Assembly: GCA_033853925.1 (NCBI GenBank)
Contig: JAWOLC010000114.1
Coordinates: 1 to 13,808, forward strand
Origin: JANXPZ01 sp033853925
Lineage (GTDB): Bacteria > Eisenbacteria > RBG-16-71-46
Direction: 5' to 3'
Length of the DNA: 13,808 nt
This document shows positions 7,245 to 13,808 of this stretch, piece after piece. Numbering within the stretch: the stretch's first letter is position 1; each line of letters opens with the position of its first letter. The notes beneath the pieces are model-generated. The model had not been told where the DNA came from, ran no database searches, and saw only the letters and a list, made by a program, of their open reading frames with translations. A program made the position numbers and the translations under genes.

Positions 7245-8300
7245 ATGAGCGCCCTCGGCAAGATTTCGCCCGAGCAGTTCGAGCGGACGATCGCACCGCG
7301 CCTCGGCGCGGCGCGCCCCGAGGTGCTCGTCGGCCCGCGCGCGGGCCAGGACTCGGCCATCGTCCGCCTCGGCGGCGGGCGCGTGCTGGCCGTCACCACC
7401 GACCCGCTCTCGGTCGTGCCCGCGCTGGGCCTCGAAGCCTCGGCCCGGCTCTCGTGCCACCTGATCGCTTCGGACCTGTGGACGACCGCCGTGCCGCCCG
7501 CCTGGGCCTCGATCACCTTCAACCTGCCCCCGCCGCTGAGCGACGCCGACCTCGACGCCTACTGGCGGGCGATGAGCGACGAGTGGGCGAAGCTGGGCGT
7601 GGCCGTGGTCACGGGGCACACCGGCCGCTACCCCGGCTGCGACTACTCCATCGTCGGGGCCGGCACCCTGATGGGCGTGGGCGAAGAGTCGGGCTACCTC
7701 ACGCCGGCGATGGCCGCGCCCGGGGATCGCGTGATCGTGACGAAGGGCTGCGCGATCGAGGCCACGGCGGTCGCGGCCTGGCTCTTCCCCGGGCGACTGG
7801 GCGCGCGCCTCGGCGCGGCGGGGCTCGCGCGGGCGCGGGCGCTGCTCGCCGAGGTGGGCGTGGTGGACGACTGCCGCGCCTGCGTGCGCGTGGGCGTGCG
7901 CGAGCGCGGGGTGACCGCGCTGCACGACGCCACCGAGGGCGGAGTGCTGGGCGGCCTGCTCGAGCTGGCCCGCGCCTGCGGGCACGATCTGGCGATCGAG
8001 AGCGCGCGGATCCCCCTCTCCGCCGAGGCGCGCGCGGCCTGCGCGGAGCTGGGCAGCGATCCGCTCTGGACGCTCTCCGAGGGCACGCTCATCGCGACGG
8101 CGCGTCCGGCGCGCGCCGGCGAGGTGCTCGGCGCTCTCGCCGGCGCGGGCATCGCCGCCGCCGAGGTGGGCGAGGTCCGACCCGGGAGCGGCACCGTCGA
8201 GCTGACGGAGCCCGACGGCGCGCGGCGCACGATCGTCGCGCCCGAGCCCGATCCCTACTGGCCGGCCTACGCGCGGGCGATCCGCGAGGGGTGGGAGTAG
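7245..8300 (+). CDS. AIR synthase-like / HypE-like ATP-binding protein
   Basis: The protein has 351 residues with the two-domain layout of the PurM/HypE/ThiL/SelD superfamily. The N-terminal AIRS domain (~27-145) shows 'GPRAGQDSAIV' (Asp36), 'AVTTDPLSV' (Asp53), 'IASDLWTTAVPP' (Asp77) and 'VTGHTGRYPG'. The C-terminal domain (~155-325) shows 'PGDRVIVTKG', 'ALHDATEGGVLGGLLELA' and 'SEGTLIATA'. The 'HDATEGGVLGG' block resembles HypE-like COG1973 proteins. True HypE ends with a Cys in a PRIC-type tail that is thiocarbamoylated; this protein ends in Gly-Trp-Glu with no Cys nearby, and no hyp or hydrogenase gene is visible. A paralogue acting on a small phosphorylated or acyl substrate is more likely. 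The ribosome site is weak (GGAG at 7228-7231, 13 bp upstream), which fits translational coupling to the preceding gene. Confidence 0.85.
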   Translation: MSALGKISPEQFERTIAPRLGAARPEVLVGPRAGQDSAIVRLGGGRVLAVTTDPLSVVPALGLEASARLSCHLIASDLWTTAVPPAWASITFNLPPPLSDADLDAYWRAMSDEWAKLGVAVVTGHTGRYPGCDYSIVGAGTLMGVGEESGYLTPAMAAPGDRVIVTKGCAIEATAVAAWLFPGRLGARLGAAGLARARALLAEVGVVDDCRACVRVGVRERGVTALHDATEGGVLGGLLELARACGHDLAIESARIPLSAEARAACAELGSDPLWTLSEGTLIATARPARAGEVLGALAGAGIAAAEVGEVRPGSGTVELTEPDGARRTIVAPEPDPYWPAYARAIREGWE

Positions 8301-8329
8301 GCGGGCGGCGCGACGCTCGTCGCGCCCGC
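8301..8329 (+). terminator. hairpin directly after the CBS-SDR-AIRS cluster
   Basis: It starts at the base after the stop at 8300. The left arm GCGGGC...GCGACG pairs with the right arm CGTCGCGCCCGC (8318-8329): 12 base pairs with a 3-base bulge on the left side and a 2-base apex that would open to about 4 bases. No U-tract follows. Its location suggests a 3'-end or terminator structure for the cluster. Confidence 0.42.
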
Positions 8330-8417
8330 TCGGCCCCGAGGTCGAGCCCATCGAGCCGGTCCGCCCACGTCGCGCGGAACGCGCGCCGGCCGCCGTGCGG
8401 CCCCGGCTCCCTCGCGG

Positions 8418-8423
8418 TAGAAT
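8418..8423 (+). promoter_or_regulatory. candidate -10 element for the GH144-type gene
   Basis: TAGAAT matches TATAAT at 5/6 positions, inside very GC-rich sequence and 35 bp before the ATG at 8458. No convincing -35 hexamer lies 16-18 bp upstream. AGGAG at 8447-8451 provides the ribosome site. Confidence 0.4.
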
Positions 8424-8446
8424 CGAGGGCGTGCCGCTCCCGGCGC

Positions 8447-8451
8447 AGGAG
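8447..8451 (+). promoter_or_regulatory. ribosome binding site fixing the start at 8458
   Basis: AGGAG, 6 bp before the ATG at 8458. It favours this start over possible in-frame upstream starts such as 8395, because a clean signal peptide begins here. Confidence 0.65.
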
Positions 8452-8457
8452 ACTCCC

Positions 8458-10896
8458 ATGAGGCCGCACGCGCCAGCACCTCGCCCGATCCTCGCCTTCG
8501 CCGCGCTCGTTCTCGCCCTCTGGGCCTCTCCGCCGGCTTCCGCCTCCTCGCCCGGCGCCTACCTGTTCACCGACAGTCCCGACCTCGCCCAGTACGCCGA
8601 GAGCTGGGGCTACTGCAACGCGCCCAGCCAGCTCGCGCTCGTGAGCGTGAGCCACTTCCCGGTGGACACGGCCCACGTCTTCCTCGGCACCAACGCGCTG
8701 CGGCTGGCGTGGACCTCGGCCGCGGGCGGAGACTGGATGCTCACCGCCGCCACGCCGGGCTGGAAGGCGATCGACACCTCGCCCTTCGACACACTGGTCT
8801 TCGCCGTCTGGTCGCCCACCGCGATCCCGGCGGCGGACCTGCCCGACTTCCTCTTCGAAGACGCCGACAACGTGCGCACTCCCCGGCACCCCCTGAGCGA
8901 CTACGTGCCCGGCGTCGCGGCCGGCACCTGGACGCGCGTGCCCGTCCCGCTGGCGGTCTTCCGCGCCGACCCCGGCGCGGCCGATCTGACCCGCGTCAAC
9001 AAGGTGTTCTTCGCCCAGAGGAGTGGCGGCGGGTCCAGCGGGCCCTACGCGCTGGCCGTGGACGAGATCCGCTTCGTCGCGGCCGGGCTCGGCGCGCCGC
9101 CCCCGCCGTCGGCGAGCGCGCGCGCCTTCGAGCGCCACCTCGAGGTGCGCTGGGAGCCGGGGCCCGTCGCGGGCGCGGAGCGGCTGCGCCTCGAGCGCGA
9201 GTCGGGCGGCGAGTGGCGCCGCCTCTCCGAGCCCCAGCCCGGCGACGGCTGCGCCGTGGACTGGCTCGGCGCGCCCGGCCTCTCGGCCACCTACCGCCTC
9301 GCCGCCTATGGCTGGAGCCTGCTCGCCTCGGCGCCCAGCGGCAGCGTGAGCGGCACCACCACGACCCTGAGCGACTCCCAGTGGCTGGACATGGCCGAGG
9401 AGGAGGCCTTCCGCTACTTCTGGCACCATGCCCATCCGCTCTCCGGCCTGGCCCGCGAGCGCTACGGCTCGGGCGATGTCTGTGCCACGGGGGGAACGGG
9501 GATGGGCATCATGGCGCTGATCGCCGGCAGCATCCGCGGCTACGCGCCGCGGGCCGAGGTGGCCGCGCGCGTCAAGGGCATTCTCGACTTCTACGCGACC
9601 CAGGCGACCAGCTACCAGGGCGCGTTCTCGCACTGGCTGAACGGCGCGACGGGGGCGACGATCCCGTTCGACTACCCGACCGACTTCGCCGGCGACATCG
9701 TCGAGACCGCGGACCTGATGCAGGGCGCGCTCACGGCCCGGCAGTACTTCGACGGGAGCGACGCGGTCGAGACCGCCCTGCGCGCGCGCGCGACCCAGCT
9801 CTGGGAAGGCCTGGACTGGAACGCGTACCGTCCGGCCTCGCCGGGGAACGCCATCTACTGGAAGTGGTCGCCCACCGAGGGGTTCGCCTCCAGCTTCCCG
9901 GTCACGGGCTGGAACGAGTGCCTCATCGTCTACGTGCTCGCCAAGGCCTCCCCCACGCACCCGGTCCCCGCGTACTGCTACTCGCAGGGCTACCAGCGCG
10001 ACGGCGCGATCGCCAACGGCAAGGTCTTCTGGGGCTATCCCCTCTGGGTGGGCCAGGACTACGGCGGTCCTCTCTTCTTCGCCCACTACTCGTTCCTGGG
10101 CCTGGACCCGCGCGCCAGGCGCGACGCGCTCTGCAACTACTTCAAGCAGAACCACAATCACGCGATCGTGAATCGCCAGTACTGCACCCTGAATCCCGGC
10201 AACTACCCGGGCTACAGCGACTCGACCTGGGGCCTCACGGCCTCGGACAATCCGTGGGGCTACGGCGTCCAGGCGCCGTACTCGGGCGACAACGGCACGC
10301 TCACGCCAACGGCCTCGCTCGCCTCGATGCCCTACGTGCCGACGCACGGCCTCCGGGCCCTGAAGGGCATGTATCGCGCCTTCGGGGAGCGCCTGTGGGG
10401 GCCCTTCGGTCCCTGGGACGCCTACAACCCCGGGCAGAACTGGTACTCGGGGAGCTACATCGCCATCGACGAGGGACCGATCGCGGCGATGATCGAGAAC
10501 TCCCGCAGCGGCCTCCTCTGGGCGCTCTTCATGCGGAACCCGGAGATCGCGCCGGCGCTCGACTCGCTGGGCTTCGTCTCCGACTACGCGGCCGAGGTGC
10601 CGGAGCCGGGAGCCGCGAGCCCCGCCCTGCGCCTGGCGGCTCGGCCCAATCCCGCGCCGGGCACGACGACGCTGGAGTACGAGCTGCCCGCGTCCGGTCC
10701 CGCGACGCTGGCCGTCTTCGACGTGCAGGGGCGGCGCCTCGCGACCCTCGCCTCGGGCATCGCGGAGGCCGGGCGCCACGCCGTGACCTGGGAGGGCACC
10801 GACTCCGAGGGCCGCGTCCTCGGCGTGGGGATCTACCTGGTGCGTGTCCAGGCGGGCGGCGCGAGCGCGACGCTCAAGCTCCTGCGCCTGCGTTGA
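8458..10896 (+). CDS. secreted GH144-type (glycoamylase-like) glucanase with CBM-like, Fn3-like and FlgD-Ig domains
   Basis: The protein has 812 residues. A signal peptide covers residues ~1-30. Residues ~34-208 look like a jelly-roll carbohydrate-binding domain (CBM11-like 'WTRVPVPLAVF', 'VNKVFFAQ', 'YALAVDEIRFV'). Residues ~213-303 resemble an Fn3 domain. Residues ~306-705 match the glycoamylase (PF10091) family: 'WLDMAEEEAFRYFW', 'GGTGMGIMALI', 'GWNECLIVYVLAKASPTHP', 'TWGLTASDNPWGY', 'DNGTLTPTASLASMPY', 'ALKGMYRAFGERLWGPFGPWDAYN' and 'SYIAIDEGPIAAMIEN'. Characterised GH144 members are endo-beta-1,2-glucanases, so extracellular beta-1,2-glucan cleavage is the best guess; close relatives with other linkages exist. 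Residues ~727-812 form a FlgD-like Ig/sorting-type domain ('ARPNPAPGTTTLEYELP', 'VFDVQGRRLATL', 'GIYLVRVQAG'), typical of FCB-group secreted proteins. It is monocistronic and convergent with the next gene. Confidence 0.88.
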   Translation: MRPHAPAPRPILAFAALVLALWASPPASASSPGAYLFTDSPDLAQYAESWGYCNAPSQLALVSVSHFPVDTAHVFLGTNALRLAWTSAAGGDWMLTAATPGWKAIDTSPFDTLVFAVWSPTAIPAADLPDFLFEDADNVRTPRHPLSDYVPGVAAGTWTRVPVPLAVFRADPGAADLTRVNKVFFAQRSGGGSSGPYALAVDEIRFVAAGLGAPPPPSASARAFERHLEVRWEPGPVAGAERLRLERESGGEWRRLSEPQPGDGCAVDWLGAPGLSATYRLAAYGWSLLASAPSGSVSGTTTTLSDSQWLDMAEEEAFRYFWHHAHPLSGLARERYGSGDVCATGGTGMGIMALIAGSIRGYAPRAEVAARVKGILDFYATQATSYQGAFSHWLNGATGATIPFDYPTDFAGDIVETADLMQGALTARQYFDGSDAVETALRARATQLWEGLDWNAYRPASPGNAIYWKWSPTEGFASSFPVTGWNECLIVYVLAKASPTHPVPAYCYSQGYQRDGAIANGKVFWGYPLWVGQDYGGPLFFAHYSFLGLDPRARRDALCNYFKQNHNHAIVNRQYCTLNPGNYPGYSDSTWGLTASDNPWGYGVQAPYSGDNGTLTPTASLASMPYVPTHGLRALKGMYRAFGERLWGPFGPWDAYNPGQNWYSGSYIAIDEGPIAAMIENSRSGLLWALFMRNPEIAPALDSLGFVSDYAAEVPEPGAASPALRLAARPNPAPGTTTLEYELPASGPATLAVFDVQGRRLATLASGIAEAGRHAVTWEGTDSEGRVLGVGIYLVRVQAGGASATLKLLRLR

Positions 10897-10923
10897 CCCG
10901 GGACGTGGCCCGAACCGCTCGCG

Positions 10924-11634
10924 TCAGAGCCGCACGGCCAGGCCGAAGGTCGCGCTCACGCCGTCGAGGCCGCGGAACTTCTCGCTCCCGTACGGGCCCA
11001 GGGAGCGCCAGCCCGTTCCCCCGCTGACCAGCCATTGCACACCCAGCTCGAAGGCCGCCGGGCGGTCCATCCCGCCCGTCAGGCCGAAGCCCACGAGCGC
11101 GCCCGGCACGATCATCGAGAAGGAGCCGGGCGCGCTCGACGGCAAGCCGCGCTCCCGCCACCGCGACCAGAACGCGGCGGGCAGCGCTTCGGCGTAGACG
11201 CCCGCGAAGCCGCGCCGGTGACGTGTGTAGCGCAGTCCGGCCGCGACCGGCACGAACGAGGCGTCGAGCGAGGCGCCGGCACCGAGCGTCGGGCCGGGGA
11301 ACTCGTACTGCGACCCGATACCCATGGCCTGCACGAGCGGGATCTCGTGGTGATAGGGCATCCAGCCGGTCTCGGCCCGGAGCGAGAATCCGTGGGCCAG
11401 CTCCCGCGAGGCCGCGAGGCGCAACCGGCTCGTGGAGTGGAAGCTCTGCGCATGGGCGGGGCCGGCGCCGTACCGCTCCTGGTAGGTCAAGCCGCTCGCG
11501 CCGCCCACGTGCAGCGCCAGGGTCCAGTCGCCGGCAGCGGGCGCGGCGAGAGTGGCTGAAGCGAGCCCGGCGGTGGCGGCGATGACGGCGAGCGCCGTCC
11601 ACGCCCGCTCTCCATGGGGAACGACCCGACTCAT
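10924..11634 (-). CDS. hypothetical outer-membrane beta-barrel-like protein
   Basis: The protein has 236 residues with a signal peptide (residues ~1-33, 'ALAVIAATAGLASATLAAPA'). The mature part alternates hydrophobic and polar residues with frequent Gly and aromatic residues ('WTLALHVGGASGLTYQERYG', 'GFSLRAETGWMPYHHEI', 'FVPVAAGLRYTRH', 'FAGVYAEALPAAFW', 'GALVGFGLTGG', 'AAFELGVQWLVSGG'). It ends in a strand-like 'SATFGLAVRL'. This looks like a small 8- to 10-strand outer-membrane barrel (OmpW/OmpA-barrel type), but I cannot assign a family or ligand. The start is supported by AAGGAG on the minus strand 7 bp upstream. Its stop lies 27 bp from the stop of the convergent glucanase gene. It is divergent from the carboxypeptidase gene and shares the 175-bp region between them. 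Confidence 0.75.
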   Translation of the reverse strand: MSRVVPHGERAWTALAVIAATAGLASATLAAPAAGDWTLALHVGGASGLTYQERYGAGPAHAQSFHSTSRLRLAASRELAHGFSLRAETGWMPYHHEIPLVQAMGIGSQYEFPGPTLGAGASLDASFVPVAAGLRYTRHRRGFAGVYAEALPAAFWSRWRERGLPSSAPGSFSMIVPGALVGFGLTGGMDRPAAFELGVQWLVSGGTGWRSLGPYGSEKFRGLDGVSATFGLAVRL

Positions 11635-11641
11635 GGGTGAT

Positions 11642-11647
11642 CTCCTT
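11642..11647 (-). promoter_or_regulatory. ribosome binding site of the barrel protein gene
   Basis: AAGGAG on the minus strand, 7 bp before the start codon at 11634-11632. This near-perfect Shine-Dalgarno fixes the start. Confidence 0.75.
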
Positions 11648-11677
11648 CCCGGTCCGGTCGTCGTCGGGGGCGCGGGA

Positions 11678-11683
11678 ATCGTA
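11678..11683 (-). promoter_or_regulatory. possible -10 element for the barrel protein gene
   Basis: TACGAT on the minus strand matches TATAAT at 4/6 positions and lies about 43 bp upstream of the start codon. No good -35 hexamer accompanies it. It is tentative. Confidence 0.25.
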
Positions 11684-11741
11684 GCGCAGCCCGGGCCGCG
11701 CGACCACCCTGCGCCTGCGGGCCCCGGCCGCCATTCGTTCT

Positions 11742-11770
11742 TCGACAGTCCGCGCGATTCGTTCTAGAGT
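11742..11770 (+). promoter_or_regulatory. promoter for the M14 carboxypeptidase gene
   Basis: TCGACA (11742-11747, 5/6 to TTGACA), a 17-bp spacer and TAGAGT (11765-11770, 4/6 to TATAAT) form the best sigma70-type promoter in the window. It lies in a locally AT-richer patch. Transcription would start near 11777, giving a leader of about 33 bp to the GTG at 11810. Confidence 0.5.
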
Positions 11771-11797
11771 TTCGCGATCCTCGCCCATTCCGCTCCC

Positions 11798-11802
11798 GGA
11801 GG
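11798..11802 (+). promoter_or_regulatory. ribosome binding site defining a GTG start at 11810
   Basis: GGAGG, 7 bp before GTG 11810-11812. A signal peptide begins exactly there, and no ATG upstream is in frame with a comparable site. Confidence 0.72.
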
Positions 11803-11809
11803 TCCGCCC

Positions 11810-13808
11810 GTGCTCCCCTTCGCCCGCTGCTTCGCCGTTCTCGGCGTCCTCGTGCCGGTGCTGGCCGCCACACCCGCGCTGGCCGCGCCCGCACGCTTCG
11901 ACTTCTACGATCGCGGCCCGTACCGCGACGGCGTGCCCCGCCCGTCCCAGGTCCTGGGCTACGAGCCCGGCACCTTCCACACCGCCTACGGGCAGATGGA
12001 GCGCTACGTGGACGCGCTCCTGCACGCCGCGCCCGACCGTGTGGCGCGCGAGGCGTTCGGGCGGACCTACGAGTTCCGCGAGCGCGCGCTCCTGGTGATC
12101 TCCTCGCCCGAGAACCTGGCGCGCCTGGACGCGATCCGCGCGGCGAACGGCAGGCTCGCCGATCCGCGCCTCGCGACGGAGGCGGAGGCGGCGAAGCTGG
12201 CGCGCGAGACGCCCGCCACGGTCTGGCTCAACTACAGCATCCACGGCGACGAGTCGGCGTCCTTCGAGGCCATGATGCAGGTGGCCTACCAGCTCGTGGC
12301 CGGCGAGGACTCCGCCACGCGCGCGATCCGCGAGCGTTGCGTGGTCCTGCTGAACCTGGCGCACAACCCCGACGGCCACGAGCGCTTCGTGACCTGGGTG
12401 AACGCCCTGGGCAGCGGCGACCCCGAGCCCTTCGCCATCGAGCAGCAGTGGCAGCAGCCCTGGGGGATCGGCGGCCGCACGAACCACTACCAGGTGGACC
12501 TCAATCGCGACGCCCTGGCCATGAGCCAGGCGGAGTCGCAGCAGATGGCCAGCGAGTTCCGGCGCTGGCGCCCGCAGGTGTTCGTGGACCATCACGGCCA
12601 GACCGCGACCTACTTCTTCGATCCGCCCGCCTCGCCCTTGAATCCGGTGCTGCCGGGCACGCAGGTGCGGCGCTGGACCGAGGCCTTCGGCCGCGCCAAC
12701 GCCGCGGCCTTCGACCGCTATGGCTGGAACTACTTCCTGCGCGACCGCTTCGATCTCTTCTATCCGGGCTACTGGGACTCCTGGCCCTCGCTCCAGGGCG
12801 CGATCGGCATGACCTACGAGACGGATGGCGGCGGCAACCTGGCCATGCGCCGCGACGACGAGACCGTGGTGACGCTCCTCGACGGCGTGCGGCGCCACTT
12901 CACCGCCTCGCTCGCCACCTGCGCCGCCGCGGCCGCGAGCCGCGAGGCATTGCTCTCGGACTTCCACGCCTGCGCGACGGGCGCGATGGCGGAGGGCCGT
13001 CGCGGCGAGGCGCGGGCGATCGTGCTGGACGCCGCGCCGGACCCAGTGCGCGCGGCCGCGCTCGCCGAGAACCTGCTGAACGCGGGTGTCGAGGTGCGCT
13101 GGGTGGCGAAGCCGTTCCAGGTGGGCGACGCCCGACCGCTGTGGGGCGACCCGCCGAGCCCGAAGCGTGGGGCCCGGGCGCCCGCGAGTGGAGCCGGCCT
13201 CGAGGCGATCGCGGCCGGCGGCAAGGCCGGCGCGGCTCGCGACTCGGCCGCCTACGCGCCGGCCGGCTCGCGCAAGCCCTACGTCTTCCCGGCGGCCCCG
13301 CGCGACTTCGCGCACGGCGTTTTCGTCGTGGACCTGGCCCAGCCGAACGGGCGCCTGGCGCGCACGCTGCTCGAGCGCGAGTCGCCGATGGACTCGGCCT
13401 ACGAGCGGCTCCAGCTCGAGAAGTACGCGCGCAACCTCGGGCGCGGGAAGAACGCGCCCAAGGAGCGCTACGACTTCTACGACATCACCGCCTGGTCGCT
13501 GGCCGTGTCGTACGGCGTGCCCGCCTTCGCCGTGCGCGACGCGCCGCCCGGGGGCGTGCTGCTCGCCGCGCCCGACCCCAACGCGGCGGACGACTCCGCC
13601 GAGGGCTCGAGCGACCGGCTGCCCGACTCGCTCGCGATCGGCGTGCCGCTGCCGGCGCGGATCTCGCGCTGGGCGCCGCTCGTGCTGCGCGACACCGCGG
13701 GCGCGGTGGCGCTGGACCTGCGCGGGCGGGTCGAGGGCGGCCCGGCGACCACCGCCTACGTCTGGTCGTGCGCGGCGGACGGCGCCGCGCGGCTCGCGCT
13801 GCGCCTGC
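11810..13808 (+). CDS. secreted M14 zinc carboxypeptidase with amidotransferase-like C-terminal half, 3' end missing
   Basis: It reads from a GTG start and stays open to the window edge, giving 666 residues so far. A signal peptide covers ~1-25 ('VLGVLVPVLAATPALA'). The M14 domain (~50-365) has the family residues in order: zinc motif 'SIHGDES' (His145, Glu148), 'AHNPDGHER' (Arg192), 'VDLNRD' (Asn232, Arg233), third zinc His in 'FVDHHG' (261/262) and catalytic Glu337 in 'MTYETDGG'. It should therefore be an active metallocarboxypeptidase that trims peptides outside the cytoplasm. Residues ~402-575 form an alpha/beta region ('AIVLDAAPDPVRAAALAENLL', 'GVFVVDLAQPNGRLARTLLE', 'DFYDITAWSLAVSYGV') like the class-I amidotransferase-type domain common in large bacterial M14 proteins. 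A Gly/Ala/Pro-rich insert (~441-490) interrupts it. It is divergent from the barrel gene. Confidence 0.88.
   Translation, partial: MLPFARCFAVLGVLVPVLAATPALAAPARFDFYDRGPYRDGVPRPSQVLGYEPGTFHTAYGQMERYVDALLHAAPDRVAREAFGRTYEFRERALLVISSPENLARLDAIRAANGRLADPRLATEAEAAKLARETPATVWLNYSIHGDESASFEAMMQVAYQLVAGEDSATRAIRERCVVLLNLAHNPDGHERFVTWVNALGSGDPEPFAIEQQWQQPWGIGGRTNHYQVDLNRDALAMSQAESQQMASEFRRWRPQVFVDHHGQTATYFFDPPASPLNPVLPGTQVRRWTEAFGRANAAAFDRYGWNYFLRDRFDLFYPGYWDSWPSLQGAIGMTYETDGGGNLAMRRDDETVVTLLDGVRRHFTASLATCAAAAASREALLSDFHACATGAMAEGRRGEARAIVLDAAPDPVRAAALAENLLNAGVEVRWVAKPFQVGDARPLWGDPPSPKRGARAPASGAGLEAIAAGGKAGAARDSAAYAPAGSRKPYVFPAAPRDFAHGVFVVDLAQPNGRLARTLLERESPMDSAYERLQLEKYARNLGRGKNAPKERYDFYDITAWSLAVSYGVPAFAVRDAPPGGVLLAAPDPNAADDSAEGSSDRLPDSLAIGVPLPARISRWAPLVLRDTAGAVALDLRGRVEGGPATTAYVWSCAADGAARLALRL

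Noticed and set aside
8089..10779. Minus-strand open frame of nearly 900 codons opposite the GH144-type gene
   Set aside because: Low-complexity Arg/Gly/Ala/Val composition, no recognisable domain, no ribosome site, and fully antisense to a clear multidomain enzyme.
10897..10923. Terminator in the 27-bp convergent gap between the glucanase and barrel genes
   Set aside because: Only a 4-bp stem could be formed, with no T-run; not distinguishable from chance.
10874..13315. Long minus-strand open frame (over 800 codons) covering the barrel gene and most of the carboxypeptidase gene
   Set aside because: It is Arg/Gly/Ala-rich without domain motifs and lies opposite an M14 gene with all catalytic residues. 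Extreme GC content suppresses stop codons in shadow frames.
1..13808. CRISPR arrays, tRNA genes, insertion sequences or direct repeats
   Set aside because: Reading both strands by eye showed no regularly spaced repeats, cloverleaf-type segments or transposase motifs. GC-rich near-repeats inside genes follow codon bias. Subtle repeats could be missed without computation.

Overview
This is a very GC-rich bacterial chromosome segment with ten protein-coding genes, two of them cut by the window edges. Several features suggest an uncultured, Gram-negative-type, GC-rich lineage in the Gemmatimonadota / Candidatus Eisenbacteria / FCB-like sphere: Sec-type signal peptides, an outer-membrane-like barrel protein, a secreted glycoside hydrolase ending in a FlgD-like Ig domain, paired secreted imidazolonepropionase-like amidohydrolases, and a large secreted M14 zinc carboxypeptidase. 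This placement is inferred from gene content only; the window has no rRNA or other marker gene.

Layout, left to right. (1) 1-753: 3' end of a molybdopterin-domain (sulfite-oxidase-like) protein. (2) 896-5100: a coupled pair (ATGA overlap) of exported amidohydrolase-family proteins. The first is a 956-residue tandem fusion, so the pair holds three amidohydrolase-like modules. Only the middle module keeps the full set of metal-site residues. (3) 5252-5872: an unrecognised cytosolic-domain protein with one C-terminal membrane anchor. (4) 6073-8300: a compact co-directional cluster of a tandem-CBS protein, a short-chain dehydrogenase-like protein with altered catalytic residues, and an AIR-synthase/HypE-like ATP-binding enzyme. 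(5) 8458-10896: a secreted multidomain protein with a GH144-type (glycoamylase-like, PF10091-type) catalytic domain. (6) 10924-11634, minus strand: a small outer-membrane-barrel-like protein convergent with the glycosidase gene. (7) 11810-end, plus strand: an M14 zinc carboxypeptidase with a C-terminal amidotransferase-like half, read from a GTG start and open at the window edge.

Taken together, the window looks like the envelope and secretome part of a heterotrophic bacterium that breaks down peptides and glycans outside the cytoplasm, with one small cytosolic nucleotide-dependent cluster (CBS / SDR / AIR synthase) in the middle. Intergenic gaps are all under about 200 bp. They contain GC-rich hairpins without U-tracts and a few recognisable promoter-like elements. 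I saw no tRNA, rRNA, CRISPR array, insertion sequence or phage gene. I did not find a convincing new multi-gene system. The most unusual points are the pseudo-enzyme-like amidohydrolase modules, the SDR with Trp/Arg in place of Tyr/Lys, and the orphan tail-anchored protein.
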